Below, piece after piece: positions 24,729-34,250 of a DNA stretch of 64,000 bases. Position 1 is the first letter of the stretch; each line of letters begins with the position of its first letter. Position numbers and translations under genes: made by a program. The DNA lies in assembly GCF_000382205.1 (NCBI RefSeq), contig NZ_KB907788.1, forward strand, positions 620,001 through 684,000. The letters run 5' to 3'. The DNA comes from Dyadobacter beijingensis DSM 21582. GTDB taxonomy: Bacteria > Bacteroidota > Bacteroidia > Cytophagales > Spirosomataceae. Below the pieces are notes generated by a model. The model ran no database searches and was not told the origin of the DNA. It saw nothing but the letters and a program-made list of their open reading frames with translations.

Positions 24729-27700
24729 TTATCGGTTGATAAGCACTTTCCGGTTGATCACCTCACCGTTCTGGTGCGTGATCGTCAGGATGTACATGCC
24801 CACCGGAATGTTTTTCACATCGATCGTTTTTGATACGGTTTTGCCTGATTTATACACGGCTGTACCGGTCATGTTATGCATTTCCACCGATTTCACCTGG
24901 CTCCAATCCGTGCTTTTCAGGTGCAGCACCTCGGATACCGGGTTCGGATAGAATTCCGATTTCAGGGCCAGCTCTGCGAAGGAGACCTTGATGATCGTGC
25001 TGTATGCAAACGTCCTGTCCGCATCCACCATTTTCAGGCGGTAGAAGTTGTCGCCCTGCTCCGGTTGCTTGTCAATGAAAGAGTAGTTCAGCACCGCGTA
25101 GCTTTCGCCATTGGATTTCTGCGTACCGATCGTCGACCAGTTTTTAGCATTCGTACTGCGCTGGATTTCGAAACGGTCGCTGTTCGTTTCCTCGGCAGTC
25201 CGCCATTTCAGCGAAACCGTTTTTTCCACTTTTGAACCGGTGAAATCAATGAGCGTTACCGGCAGCGAGCAATCCTTGTAGGCCAGCAACGTATCCGAGC
25301 AGGCACCCAGTGTCGCAATGATGGTCGCCGTTTCCTTGCTAGGAATGCCGATTACGGTATTGCCGCTAACGGTTCCCTTGTCGGTGGTGATTACCGCGCC
25401 GTCCGTGGCCGTAAAGAATACCGTGTAGGTATTGAGGTCACTCGTACATTGATATTCCTGCCCTGAAAGTGCAATCGTCGGTTTCAAACCTACATTCACC
25501 GTCGCCGTTTGCCCTGAAATCGGGGTCGAAGCGCCGCCTGCGCCGCTTACATTGGTCAGGCTGTACACGAAGTTTCCGGTTACAGAAGTCGGTACGTTCA
25601 CGGTCGCGGTGGTGTTTGCCCCCGTCGTTGTCACGGTCAGGTCGGTGCCCCCGTTGATTTTATAGGTAAATGTAAATGGCGCGACACCGTTCACTGCCGT
25701 AAACGTAACCGCCGGCTGCGCGTCTCCCTGGCAGGCGTTGGTGCTGCCCGAGATGGTAGCTGTGAGGTTGTTAGACACGGTTACCGTTGCGGTTTGTGCC
25801 GGCGACGGTGTCAGCGTGCAGTTTTGTGCGTCGGTTACAGTTACCAGTTCGTAGGTGAATACGCCTACGGTGCCTGTTGGCTGCGCGACCGTCGCAGTGG
25901 TGTTTACGCCGGTCGTTGCTACGGTCTGGTTCGAGCCGCCATTAACCTTGTAGGTAAATGTGTAAGGCAATGTACCGCCCGTTGCACCGAATGTTACTAC
26001 CGGAGGCGTAGTGCCCTGGTTTACGGCAGTGGTACCGGTGAGGGTGGAAGCGGTGATCTGCTTCACGGTCAGGACGGCGGCGGCGGAAGTGCTGTTGTTA
26101 CAAGGGTTTGTAATGATACAACGGTATTCCGAAAGATTATCCGAAGTCGGAACGTTGGTCAATACCAGCGTCGCGTCGTCGGCGGTCGGGTTGGTGCCGG
26201 TCGTAATGTTCGCGAATGAACCACCGAATGGCTTTTTCTGCCATTGGTAGGTGACGCCGGCCTGGGAACTCGCTACGGTGAACGAAGTACCGGTGCCTGC
26301 GCAAATGGTCACAGCGTCCGGCTCGTCCGTGATCGGCGGCGCCGGGGTAGGGGTTACCGTCACGTTGAATGAGCAGGTAGGCGCAGTGCCAATGCCGTTC
26401 GATGCCGTTACGACCACCGTGGTTTCACCCGCGGGGAATGTGTACGGGAATGTGATCGGGTTGCCGTTGACGCGATAGGTGAGCGTCGCCGCCGGGCATG
26501 CATCGGCTGTTGCCGCGAATGTCTTGGTGGAAGTACACGTTCCCGGATCGGGCGAGAATGTCTGGTTGCCCGGGCAGGAAGTGATCACCGGTGTCGACGT
26601 TACAGTCGTGGTGGTCGGGTTATTGGTACCTGCGGTGTTAGGATCGTCGGTCAGTACCGAGGCAAAATTGCTGCCGCTCACCGTTCCCTGGGTTGAAAGC
26701 TGGCAAACCGATGCCGGGATATTGGCATTGATGGTGACACGGAACTTAATGGTCGTGCTTTTGCCGGCAGGGAGCGTAAAGCCGCTTCCGGTACCATTTA
26801 CCGTCACTGTTTCACCCGCCTGTGCGGCTTCGGTCCTGGCAGGGCTTGGGACTGTGGTTTCCGCCGGTTCATCAGCGGCAGGTTTGCTTGGAAGGGTCAC
26901 CGGTGCTGCCGCCGCCGATTCCGGCTGCGCTGCGGCTACCTCCGGCTGCGCTGCGGCTACCTCCGGTTGCACGGCGGCTGTTTCCGGCGCGTTCTGCTCA
27001 ACCGGCGCAGCCGATGGCGCTGTGATCTTTTCGTCAGGCAACACTTCCACTAGTCCTTCACGGAAAGTAAGTGAGCCAGGTGTAAGGCATGTGGCGCCAT
27101 AAGTAAACGACCCGCTACCGCTCGGAAATGCCCGGCCTGCCGGTGTGTTGCCATTGTTGTCCCAGACGGTTGGGATAGAAGCGCCTGTTCCTTGCGATTG
27201 AATGACGTTACCCACATTACCTGCCCTGGCCCGGTAAGCGAAGTTGGTAGGCACGGACAAGTTGACGGCATTGCCGCTTACATATGCGCAAATGGTGGCC
27301 GTATTGAGCGGAGCAGCCCCTTGTGCGGGTGTATTGACGTCGATACCATACCAGGCAATGGGGCCGGTAACCTGAATATTATTGTTTCTGATCACATAAT
27401 GACTTTTTGCACCGCCCGTACTCAACGCGCTGGCCACGATACCATGGCCGTTCGTCGTGTTCTGGACCGTGTTGCCTTCGATACTTACGATGGCTTCCGG
27501 TGCATTTTCGCCTGCCGTAACGCCTTCAACGGAGGCAACGATACCCGAGATGCCATTAACAAGCGCGTAATTGTTGGTCGTGTTATTTTTGATCGTTCCC
27601 TCGATATTTGCATTGGCGTTTGCGAACGCATTAATACCGATGCCATTGTTATGCTTCACGTTGTTGCTTTCGATATTGAATCTGGTAGCTCCATCATTGA

Positions 27701-29768
27701 ATGCGGCAACATCGAATCCTCTGCCGACGCCACTTCCGGGATCCACTACCGAGTTCTTGATCTCGGCGGTCATTTGTGCCGTGTTGTTGGCATACACTTC
27801 CACGCCCGCGGTCCGGCAATTGAAGAACCTGGAATTGTTCTGCACCTTCACCTTCATATTGGCATTGCCATACCCTATCACTTGCAGACCGGCAGCGCCG
27901 TTGGCATTCTGGAAAACGGAGTTGTCGACGGTCAGCAACGTCATATTGGTGCTGAAATTGGCAAAATAGGCAACGCGGCCCCCCGGATCGGACAACGTCG
28001 AATTGACGATCGAGTTGCTGCCGCCGGTATTTACCGCGAAAATACAGCCCTCCGTCGAAATGCCGGACGTTCCCGAAGCACCGATTGAACCATTGGTGAA
28101 ATTGAAATTGCTCGAATTCCGGAGGTTGATACCTTCCTGGGCTACGGTCCCGCTGATCACCACGCGGTCCAGGGTCAGGCCGTTCGTATTGAGGGCATAA
28201 ACCGCCGCGTTGGCTGCCCCATTGGCCATGTCGCTGCCTGACCCGGACGGGATTGTCCCGTCATTCTGGTTGGCATTTACCAGGTTCATGTTCTTAATGG
28301 TGATGCCCGCAGTATTCTGAAGTTCGATACCACGGTTGGTAATATTCTGGATGGTACCGCCTGATCCCGCGGTTGTGCCGCTGCCGTTGACATTGAATGT
28401 CCCGGTCGTATTGGCGATCGCGATACCCCTGGCACCTCCATTCGCGGAGACGGCTGTCAGTGAGACGTTCAGCGCAATGCTGCTGTTAATGTCGATGGCC
28501 GGTACCGACGTCGCGGTAATGCTGCCGCTGCCGATCGTGAGGCTTCCCGTACTGGTAGCAATCTTGATGGGGCTCACGCTTCCCGTGGCCGAAGTACTTG
28601 TTACTTCGGAGAAATTTGCGTCGAGGGTCTTGCCGCCCAGGTTGAGCGACGAGCCCGACCCGGAAAGCCCCACTTCCGACACATTCAGGGCACCCGCAGT
28701 GGTACCGGAGATTTTTGTTCCGGATGTGTTTCCGACATTGAACCCCCGCAGGTTGTTGTTGGCGCCCAGGTTAATGGCATTTACTGTACCACCCGAGGTC
28801 GTAAGCGTCGGCCGCGTGCCATTGGTGGCAGGCAATAAGTTGTTGCCGCTCGGCGCCGAAAGGCCCGTAATGCTCAATAGAGTAGCCGTAGCCCCCTGGC
28901 CGATCACTTTCTGGTTGTTACGCAGTGTGAGCGCGTCGGTATAGGATCCGGTGTAAATGAAAACAAATTGCCCGTCTTTGGGATGCAAGCCGCTACCGTC
29001 GTTGATCGAAGAGAAAGACGCGATGCTGTTAAACGGTCTGGCAAGCGTTCCGTCACCGCCTGCAGCGGCTCCTGAATTGATGAACCAGATCACATTCACA
29101 GCGCTTCCTACGGCGATGGTCACGGTGGCGGTCGAGGTCATGCCCGAGCCGTTCTGCACTTCATAGGTGAAGGTGTCATTACCTGTGTAACCCGCTGCCG
29201 GATTGTATGTAAATGCACCTGTTGCAGCCGTGATGGTAGCCGTACCGCCGCCCGTTGTTGTGACGGTCGTGGCGCTATTGACGCTGAGTGCCGTGCCTGC
29301 CGGGCTCACGTCGTTGGAAAGGATACCCTGGGCGGCAGGAACGTCGATCCCCACGTTACCGATTGTAGAATAGCTGTCGTTTACCGCGATGGGGCTGGCT
29401 ACCAGTGAGCCGCCTACCAAAGTCGTGTTCACGTCGATCGTTTCGGTGAAGCTGGTGGCCGTGGCCGGATCAGGGCCCGTGTTGTTGATTACCACCGTGT
29501 ATTCCAGCACGCCGCCGGCGGTGGCCCCGCCGCTGATGATGGCATAGGCATTAGTGGCACTGATACTCGGGGCAAGCATGGCCTTGGTGCCTGCTTTTTT
29601 GCGCGCCCTCGCAAAGGGCACCTTTTCCTGCGATTTCGTGCCGGTGTTTTTGGTCGGTTTCGCCACCCATTCGTGGGCGTTCGGCGTGTCGCCGGAAAGC
29701 TCGCGGGCCATTTCGGCCCCCGACGCCAGCAGGGCAATGCCTGCCAGGTAGAAGTAGAGATTTTTCAT
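24729..29768 (-). CDS. giant T9SS-secreted beta-helix adhesin
   Basis: 1679 residues from the ATG at the signal peptide (the frame opens 41 codons earlier without a signal-like start). Order: signal peptide; a Lys/Arg-rich stretch; a cadherin/VCBS-like domain (about 125-220, SPIAVNDSY and GYTGNDTFTYEV); a right-handed parallel beta-helix with many NN and GxxI rungs (about 225-890); an Ala/Pro/Glu/Gln linker with tandem AAQPEVA units (about 915-975); an HYR-like domain (about 1050-1130); an Ig-like domain with TYQWQ and YRC; two SprB-like repeats; a fibronectin-like module; and a T9SS type A sorting domain (FYPNPVSEVLHL, closing VLINR). It is the last gene of the tail-collar operon. Surface adhesion is inferred. 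Confidence 0.85.
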   Translation of the reverse strand: MKNLYFYLAGIALLASGAEMARELSGDTPNAHEWVAKPTKNTGTKSQEKVPFARARKKAGTKAMLAPSISATNAYAIISGGATAGGVLEYTVVINNTGPDPATATSFTETIDVNTTLVGGSLVASPIAVNDSYSTIGNVGIDVPAAQGILSNDVSPAGTALSVNSATTVTTTGGGTATITAATGAFTYNPAAGYTGNDTFTYEVQNGSGMTSTATVTIAVGSAVNVIWFINSGAAAGGDGTLARPFNSIASFSSINDGSGLHPKDGQFVFIYTGSYTDALTLRNNQKVIGQGATATLLSITGLSAPSGNNLLPATNGTRPTLTTSGGTVNAINLGANNNLRGFNVGNTSGTKISGTTAGALNVSEVGLSGSGSSLNLGGKTLDANFSEVTSTSATGSVSPIKIATSTGSLTIGSGSITATSVPAIDINSSIALNVSLTAVSANGGARGIAIANTTGTFNVNGSGTTAGSGGTIQNITNRGIELQNTAGITIKNMNLVNANQNDGTIPSGSGSDMANGAANAAVYALNTNGLTLDRVVISGTVAQEGINLRNSSNFNFTNGSIGASGTSGISTEGCIFAVNTGGSNSIVNSTLSDPGGRVAYFANFSTNMTLLTVDNSVFQNANGAAGLQVIGYGNANMKVKVQNNSRFFNCRTAGVEVYANNTAQMTAEIKNSVVDPGSGVGRGFDVAAFNDGATRFNIESNNVKHNNGIGINAFANANANIEGTIKNNTTNNYALVNGISGIVASVEGVTAGENAPEAIVSIEGNTVQNTTNGHGIVASALSTGGAKSHYVIRNNNIQVTGPIAWYGIDVNTPAQGAAPLNTATICAYVSGNAVNLSVPTNFAYRARAGNVGNVIQSQGTGASIPTVWDNNGNTPAGRAFPSGSGSFTYGATCLTPGSLTFREGLVEVLPDEKITAPSAAPVEQNAPETAAVQPEVAAAQPEVAAAQPESAAAAPVTLPSKPAADEPAETTVPSPARTEAAQAGETVTVNGTGSGFTLPAGKSTTIKFRVTINANIPASVCQLSTQGTVSGSNFASVLTDDPNTAGTNNPTTTTVTSTPVITSCPGNQTFSPDPGTCTSTKTFAATADACPAATLTYRVNGNPITFPYTFPAGETTVVVTASNGIGTAPTCSFNVTVTPTPAPPITDEPDAVTICAGTGTSFTVASSQAGVTYQWQKKPFGGSFANITTGTNPTADDATLVLTNVPTSDNLSEYRCIITNPCNNSTSAAAVLTVKQITASTLTGTTAVNQGTTPPVVTFGATGGTLPYTFTYKVNGGSNQTVATTGVNTTATVAQPTGTVGVFTYELVTVTDAQNCTLTPSPAQTATVTVSNNLTATISGSTNACQGDAQPAVTFTAVNGVAPFTFTYKINGGTDLTVTTTGANTTATVNVPTSVTGNFVYSLTNVSGAGGASTPISGQTATVNVGLKPTIALSGQEYQCTSDLNTYTVFFTATDGAVITTDKGTVSGNTVIGIPSKETATIIATLGACSDTLLAYKDCSLPVTLIDFTGSKVEKTVSLKWRTAEETNSDRFEIQRSTNAKNWSTIGTQKSNGESYAVLNYSFIDKQPEQGDNFYRLKMVDADRTFAYSTIIKVSFAELALKSEFYPNPVSEVLHLKSTDWSQVKSVEMHNMTGTAVYKSGKTVSKTIDVKNIPVGMYILTITHQNGEVINRKVLINR
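26921..26983 (-). repeat. 21-bp tandem repeat encoding the adhesin linker
   Basis: Two identical 21-bp units (26921-26941 and 26942-26962) and a third diverged copy encode the AAQPEVA heptapeptide. Being in frame, copy-number change would alter linker length without breaking the protein. Confidence 0.85.
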
Positions 29769-29844
29769 GGTTTCAGTTTGAAGCGTAAGTTTTGAATCAT
29801 AGGGAGAATGTATTGATGGATATTTGGAACCGGGCTTGTCCCGA

Positions 29845-30153
29845 TCAAGAAAAAACAGCTTCGTACCGAGTCCCAAGCGGATCCTGGGCAACCGGCACTA
29901 GAAAAAGATCGAAATACCGGCCGTTGGCACGAACGACCCGGTAAATGCCCTGCGCGACAACCCGGTGGTCGCCGGTAGTCTGGAACTCCACTGAAAAGGA
30001 AGCCCTTTCGAGCGGTGTATAGCCATTGAGCTCAGTTACCGTTCCGATCACTGCCGGCAAAGAAAAATTTGGTGCGAAATGGATTACTACCGGCTCGCCT
30101 GCCTGCGACTGGAATTCCGCCGCGGTGATCTGACTTAAATCGTATGTCTCCAT
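29845..30153 (-). CDS. DUF6916-like small protein of a tail-collar operon
   Basis: 102 residues, acidic, without signal peptide. The pattern YDLSQITAAEFQSQAGEPVVIHF, then PLERASFSVEFQTTG and GIYRVVRANGRYFDLFLVPV, agrees with my recollection of the DUF6916 domain, a beta-sandwich-like protein that accompanies phage-tail-collar genes. Its ATG lies 19 bases inside the acetyltransferase gene, so the two are translationally coupled. Function unknown. Confidence 0.6.
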   Translation of the reverse strand: METYDLSQITAAEFQSQAGEPVVIHFAPNFSLPAVIGTVTELNGYTPLERASFSVEFQTTGDHRVVAQGIYRVVRANGRYFDLFLVPVAQDPLGTRYEAVFS

Positions 30154-30632
30154 TCCATTAAATGATAAACTCCATTGGTTTCACTGATTTTTTTAAATCC
30201 AAGGCGGGTATACAGATTCTTGGCGGGATTAAAGGCTTCCACATGAATGGTAAGCGGCCTTTCGAGATGCGCCGCCCGGTCCATGAGATCTTTAAAAATA
30301 GCCTGGCCGAATCCGCGGTTCCGGTACTGGGGCAGGATACTGATGTCAATGATCCGCATACCCTTACCTTGAAAATTCTCGTGGAGGTAGAGCCTCCCGA
30401 CACTTTTCTTTTCAAATTCGATTACCCAAAACTCGGCACCGGTATAGTTTTTCTGATAATACTCGTGCTGTGCCTCGAACTGGCTCCTGAGAAATTCCTT
30501 TTTCATGAGATCAGTCCAGAACGGCACCCGCTCCATTTCTGCTTCCCTCGTACTGGCATATACTCCGCTGAGAAACGGTAAATCTTTCGGCGTAATGGGT
30601 CTCAGTGCAAGGGTGGTATTCGTAAGCTTCAT
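30135..30632 (-). CDS. GNAT-family N-acetyltransferase
   Basis: 165 residues. The GNAT core is clear: LRPITPKDLPFL at the start, EFWVIEFEKKSVGRLYL, the acetyl-CoA loop ISILPQYRNRGFGQAIF (motif A, R-x-x-G-x-G/A type) and HVEAFNPAKNLYTRLGF. It sits between the third tail-collar gene (47 bases upstream) and the DUF6916-like gene (overlapping), so an N-acetylation of one of the operon's own proteins is a natural hypothesis. No substrate can be read from sequence. Confidence 0.85.
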   Translation of the reverse strand: MKLTNTTLALRPITPKDLPFLSGVYASTREAEMERVPFWTDLMKKEFLRSQFEAQHEYYQKNYTGAEFWVIEFEKKSVGRLYLHENFQGKGMRIIDISILPQYRNRGFGQAIFKDLMDRAAHLERPLTIHVEAFNPAKNLYTRLGFKKISETNGVYHLMEWRHTI

Positions 30633-30679
30633 CTTGTATTGATCATCAGAAAAACATAAACAATGCCGGTCGGGTCCTG

Positions 30680-31198
30680 CTAAGGCCTCTGCGGGAAGAT
30701 ACCCTGGAGCGCGATGCAGAAGTTCACGGTAATATATGGCGCCATGTTGTTATGGGGAAGGGTTCCGCCTACCAGCGACACCGCCTGGAAGTTCATCTGC
30801 ACATTGGGCTGCGAGGTCGCGTAGATATTTCCCTGCGTGGAAAACCCGAGCGCGCTGTTGGTCGGTGTTTTGATTTCCGCAGCTTCCGGGGCAGCACTCA
30901 TCGTGTGCGTATGGCTGGGAATTTCGCTGGCCAGCAATGTCACGCTTTGCGTGCCGGACATTTCCCCGAGGAAGCGCTCCGAAAGTCCCGGGCCCTGGCC
31001 CTGCTGCATGGGGGAATTACCCTGCATGTCTGGTAATGCAAATGTCGATTTGCCGTCGCCACCATAATAGGTCCCGAGCAATGAAAACAATGCGGTATTT
31101 TGGGAGATAGGCAAGAGTTGCCCGTTACAAAATGCCCAGCCTTTTGGCGGGAAATTGAAGGGGAATATTCTTATTTCTGCTACGAATTGATCTGCCAT
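30680..31198 (-). CDS. phage-tail-collar domain protein (third of three)
   Basis: 172 residues, no signal peptide. It starts MADQFVAEIRIFPFNFPPKGW, then CNGQLLPISQNTALFSLLGTYYGG, TFALPDMQGNSP and the His motif SHTHTM (about residue 97), ending in NFCIALQGIFPQRP. These are features of the Collar domain (T4 gp12-like short tail fibre; MdpB/microcystin-dependent-protein family). In T4 fibres HxH motifs bind metal inside a trimer, so trimerisation is likely. Compared with the other two, the middle (residues 70-95) is Gln/Gly/Pro-rich. Confidence 0.85.
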   Translation of the reverse strand: MADQFVAEIRIFPFNFPPKGWAFCNGQLLPISQNTALFSLLGTYYGGDGKSTFALPDMQGNSPMQQGQGPGLSERFLGEMSGTQSVTLLASEIPSHTHTMSAAPEAAEIKTPTNSALGFSTQGNIYATSQPNVQMNFQAVSLVGGTLPHNNMAPYITVNFCIALQGIFPQRP

Positions 31199-31244
31199 TT
31201 TGATGGATGATTTTGAGGTTCTACAATTACCGGGTGGCCTGGGC

Positions 31245-31760
31245 CTAGCCTTGCGATGGGAATACCCCGAACAACGAAATGATAAAGTTCACGCAAAGGA
31301 AGGGCTGCACGTTGGTGTGCGGCTGGCTGCCTCCGAACGGCGCGATGTCAGCTGCCATCGGCTGGCTCGGGATGCTGGCTATGTAGCCGTTCGTCGTTGT
31401 CGAAATACCCAGTACGGCATCTCTCGGGGACGCCACGTCGGCACCGGTTGTTGCTGCGAGGAAGGCGTGGTTGTGGTTCGGGATCTGCTGGAGTGTCAGC
31501 GTTACCTCTTCGCTTCCGCCCGATTCGCCGATCTGGTAGGTGCTGCCGCCCGATAGCGATCCCATATGCACAGGCAAACGGCCTTGCATATCCGGTAGCC
31601 GGAACGTTTCCTGGCCGTCGCCGCCGTAAGTTGTTCCGATCAATTGAAAAAGGACCTCGTTTTCAGAAATCGGAAGCGTCTGGCCCTGGCAGAGCATCCA
31701 CCCAGCGGGTGCGAATGTGCCTGCAAAAAGTCTTATTTCTCCCACATAAGGCGTTGCCAT
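31245..31760 (-). CDS. phage-tail-collar domain protein (second of three)
   Basis: 171 residues. It shares the outline of its neighbours: ATPYVGEIRLFAGTFAPAGW, CQGQTLPISENEVLFQLIGT, YGGDGQETFRLPDMQGRLPVHMG, the His motif PNHNHAF (about residue 93) and the closing NFIISLFGVFPSQG. Roughly half the positions look identical to the other two copies by eye, so the trio arose by duplication and diverged mainly in the loop after the His motif. Spacing to both neighbours is 46-48 bases. Confidence 0.85.
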   Translation of the reverse strand: MATPYVGEIRLFAGTFAPAGWMLCQGQTLPISENEVLFQLIGTTYGGDGQETFRLPDMQGRLPVHMGSLSGGSTYQIGESGGSEEVTLTLQQIPNHNHAFLAATTGADVASPRDAVLGISTTTNGYIASIPSQPMAADIAPFGGSQPHTNVQPFLCVNFIISLFGVFPSQG

Positions 31761-31808
31761 ATTATTTTGGGGTTTGGTTTAGATTAAATGGATAAAACTG
31801 GCCTGACA

Positions 31809-32318
31809 CTAGTTCTGGCTTGGATAGATACCCTGCAGTGCAATGATAAAATTGATCACCAGGAAAGGTTGCAGGTTGTTGTGCGCCTGGCTGCCCCCCA
31901 CATTGGAAATGGTTGCCGGGTGGAGTGCGGATTGCGTGCCCGGAACGGTCGAATAGAAGTTGTTGGGCTGCGTATTGGCCAGGTATGCCGTCGTCGGGTC
32001 GTTCAGCGAAGAAGCGCCGGAGTCGACGGCCCGCACAAAGTGGTTGTGCTGCGGCATTTCCTGCATCGTAACGGTGTGGGCCTCCTGGCCGCCCCTTTCA
32101 CCGAGCGTGTGGCCGCTTCCCATGTGAATGGGTGTCCTGCCGCGGAAATCCGGCAATGCGAAGTTGGTTTGCCCGTTGCCGCCGTAGACAGTCCCGAGCA
32201 AGGAGAACAGTGCCTGGTTCTGGTTGATAGGGAGGAGTTGTCCATTGGCAAGTGCCCAGCCCTTCGGTGGGAAATTGAAACTCACCATCCGGATTTCAGA
32301 TAGAAATGGTTCAGCCAT
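31809..32318 (-). CDS. phage-tail-collar domain protein (first of three)
   Basis: 169 residues from the ATG giving MAEPFLSEIRMVSFNFPPKGW; the frame could open 99 bases earlier, but that extension has no family similarity. Contains LANGQLLPINQNQALFSLLGT, YGGNGQTNFALPDFRGRTPIHMG, the His motif PQHNHFV and the closing NFIIALQGIYPSQN. First gene of the six-gene minus-strand operon that ends with the giant adhesin. No other phage genes (capsid, terminase, sheath) are nearby, so this is not a prophage remnant. Confidence 0.85.
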   Translation of the reverse strand: MAEPFLSEIRMVSFNFPPKGWALANGQLLPINQNQALFSLLGTVYGGNGQTNFALPDFRGRTPIHMGSGHTLGERGGQEAHTVTMQEMPQHNHFVRAVDSGASSLNDPTTAYLANTQPNNFYSTVPGTQSALHPATISNVGGSQAHNNLQPFLVINFIIALQGIYPSQN

Positions 32319-32882
32319 AATGAAATGGGTTAATTGATGGATAATGTAAAATATTAAGAACGGGCTGCCGGCGCCTGGCAGAAGAGATCGATGAAGTGTT
32401 CCCGGGAAGTAGCCCAACGGGCGGTGTTGAAAGGGCCTTTGTTGCCCGGATCAGGATGATATCCGGTGGGTAGAAACGACAAAAGCAGGGGACGTAGAAA
32501 TAATGATCATAGTGGAGGTACGTTTGGTTTAGGTTATGTAAAATTAGTACTTCAATATTAATGATATATCACCATTTCAAGGAATTTAATTACTTAACGG
32601 TAAAATTTATTCTACGTATAGAGATAGTCCTTTCGGTGATATTTCGTATTAAAATGCTGATTTATAGATAATTATACTTATTGATCGGCTATTTGAAATT
32701 ATTTCCCGGAATAATACATTCAAAAGGTACAATTTGAAGAAGCGCAACGGGTCTTTGTCATGAAAATTCGACAGGCGGCCGCCATGGTGAAAATTGACTA
32801 TGGACAGTTAAGAAATCAACACGGCTGCCTTTTCCTGCCAGACAATGATAGCATTCCGTTCAACCGATAGCCCGCCATTCCG
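32319..32882. other. 564-bp AT-rich divergent intergenic region
   Basis: Separates the tail-collar operon (minus) from the GH140-like gene (plus). The middle third is strikingly AT-rich, with several TATA-like stretches. It must contain both promoters, but I found no exact TAnnTTTG box on either strand; TACAATTTG near 32729 is one base too long. The size and base composition suggest regulatory protein sites. No gene or terminator seen. Confidence 0.6.
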
Positions 32883-34250
32883 ATGAAGCCCTTCAAATGC
32901 CTGATTTTCATGTTGCTATGCGTGCCCGCGCTCACCAGTCACGCGCAATCATACACAGTAAGCGGAAACAAACGCTATCTACTCAAAGAAGGCAAGCCAT
33001 TTTTCTGGCTCGGAGATACAGCCTGGGAGCTGTTCCACCGCCTCGACCGCGCCGACGCCGACTATTACCTGCAGAAACGCGCCGGGCAGGGATTTACCGT
33101 CATCCAGGCCGTAGCACTGGCAGAGTTCGACGGGCTCGAAGTACCGAATTCCTACGGCGAAAAGCCGCTCATCAAGAATGACCCGACGCAGCCGAATGAG
33201 GCCTATTTCAAACACGTGGACTATGTTATCGACAAAGCCGCGGATTACGGGCTCACCATCGCCTTCCTGCCGACCTGGGGCGACAAGGTGTTTAAAAGTA
33301 CCTGGGGAAAGGGGCCGGAGGTATTTAACGAAAACAATGCAAAAGTGTACGGCAAATGGCTGGGAACGCGCTATAAGTCTAAAAAGAACCTCATTTGGGT
33401 ACTCGGCGGTGACCGTCAGCCCCGTAAGGATAGTCGCGACGTGGAAATATGGCGTGCCATGGCCGCCGGCATTGCAGAAGGGGCCGGGGGCCAGGACCAG
33501 GTGCTGATGACCTACCATCCGCAGCCCAACAAGGAAGGGGCCAGCGAGTGGTTCCACGACGACGAGTGGTTCGATTTCAACATGTTCCAGACTGGTCATT
33601 GCCGCGATACGCCTGTTTACGACAACATCCAGCGCTCGTACAACCGCACGCTGGTGAAGCCCGTACTCGACGCGGAACCGGTTTATGAAGATCACCCGAT
33701 TTGTTTTAATGTAAAGGAAAACGGCACGTCCAGCGCCTACGACGTCCGTAAATCGGCGTACCTCGACCTGTTCGCAGGCGCGTTCGGGCACACTTACGGG
33801 TGCCACGACATCTGGCAGATGTACTCGCCCAACCGCGAAGCCGTGAACGGCCCGCACGTGTACTGGCAGCAGGCGCTCGACCTGCCGGGCGCACTGGAAA
33901 TGCAGTATGTCCGCAAGCTCATCGAATCCCGCCCGATTACCGATCGCGTGCCCGATCAATCGATCATCGTCGAGCATGCATTGTCCGCTCCGGAGCGTGT
34001 GCAGGCGACGCGCGGGAAGGATTACCTCTTTGTATATACGGCCGCCGGGAAAGCATTCTCGGTGAATCCCGGCAAAATTTCCGGGACGCAGCTCGAAGCG
34101 TTCTGGTATGACCCGCGCACCGGCAAAGTCCGCGACGCAGGCAAGTTCGATAACCATGCCGTGAACAAATTCATACCGCCGACCTCCGGCTACGGGCACG
34201 ACTGGGTACTGGTGATCGACGACGCTTCGAAAGGCTACCGCAAACCGTAA
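32883..34250 (+). CDS. GH140-like (DUF4038) exported glycosidase
   Basis: 455 residues with a signal peptide ending near SHAQS. The catalytic part begins YTVSGNKRYLLKEGKPFFWLGDTAWELFHRL and includes GFTVIQAV, FLPTWGDKVF and LIWVLGGDRQPR, the DUF4038 TIM barrel of GH140. A C-terminal beta domain (from about residue 365; collagen-binding-2 type) ends the protein. Characterised GH140 members release apiose from rhamnogalacturonan II side chains, but DUF4038 proteins are broader, so pectin activity is a guess. Single gene, followed by about 150 bases before the GEVED protein. Confidence 0.85.
   Translation: MKPFKCLIFMLLCVPALTSHAQSYTVSGNKRYLLKEGKPFFWLGDTAWELFHRLDRADADYYLQKRAGQGFTVIQAVALAEFDGLEVPNSYGEKPLIKNDPTQPNEAYFKHVDYVIDKAADYGLTIAFLPTWGDKVFKSTWGKGPEVFNENNAKVYGKWLGTRYKSKKNLIWVLGGDRQPRKDSRDVEIWRAMAAGIAEGAGGQDQVLMTYHPQPNKEGASEWFHDDEWFDFNMFQTGHCRDTPVYDNIQRSYNRTLVKPVLDAEPVYEDHPICFNVKENGTSSAYDVRKSAYLDLFAGAFGHTYGCHDIWQMYSPNREAVNGPHVYWQQALDLPGALEMQYVRKLIESRPITDRVPDQSIIVEHALSAPERVQATRGKDYLFVYTAAGKAFSVNPGKISGTQLEAFWYDPRTGKVRDAGKFDNHAVNKFIPPTSGYGHDWVLVIDDASKGYRKP

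Noticed and set aside
30680..32318. Prophage or contractile tail locus
   Set aside because: Only collar-domain proteins are present. There is no sheath, tube, baseplate, capsid, terminase or lysis gene, and the operon ends in a host-type T9SS adhesin.
32979..34199. 406-codon open frame on the minus strand
   Set aside because: Antisense shadow of the GH140-like gene; no recognisable domain.
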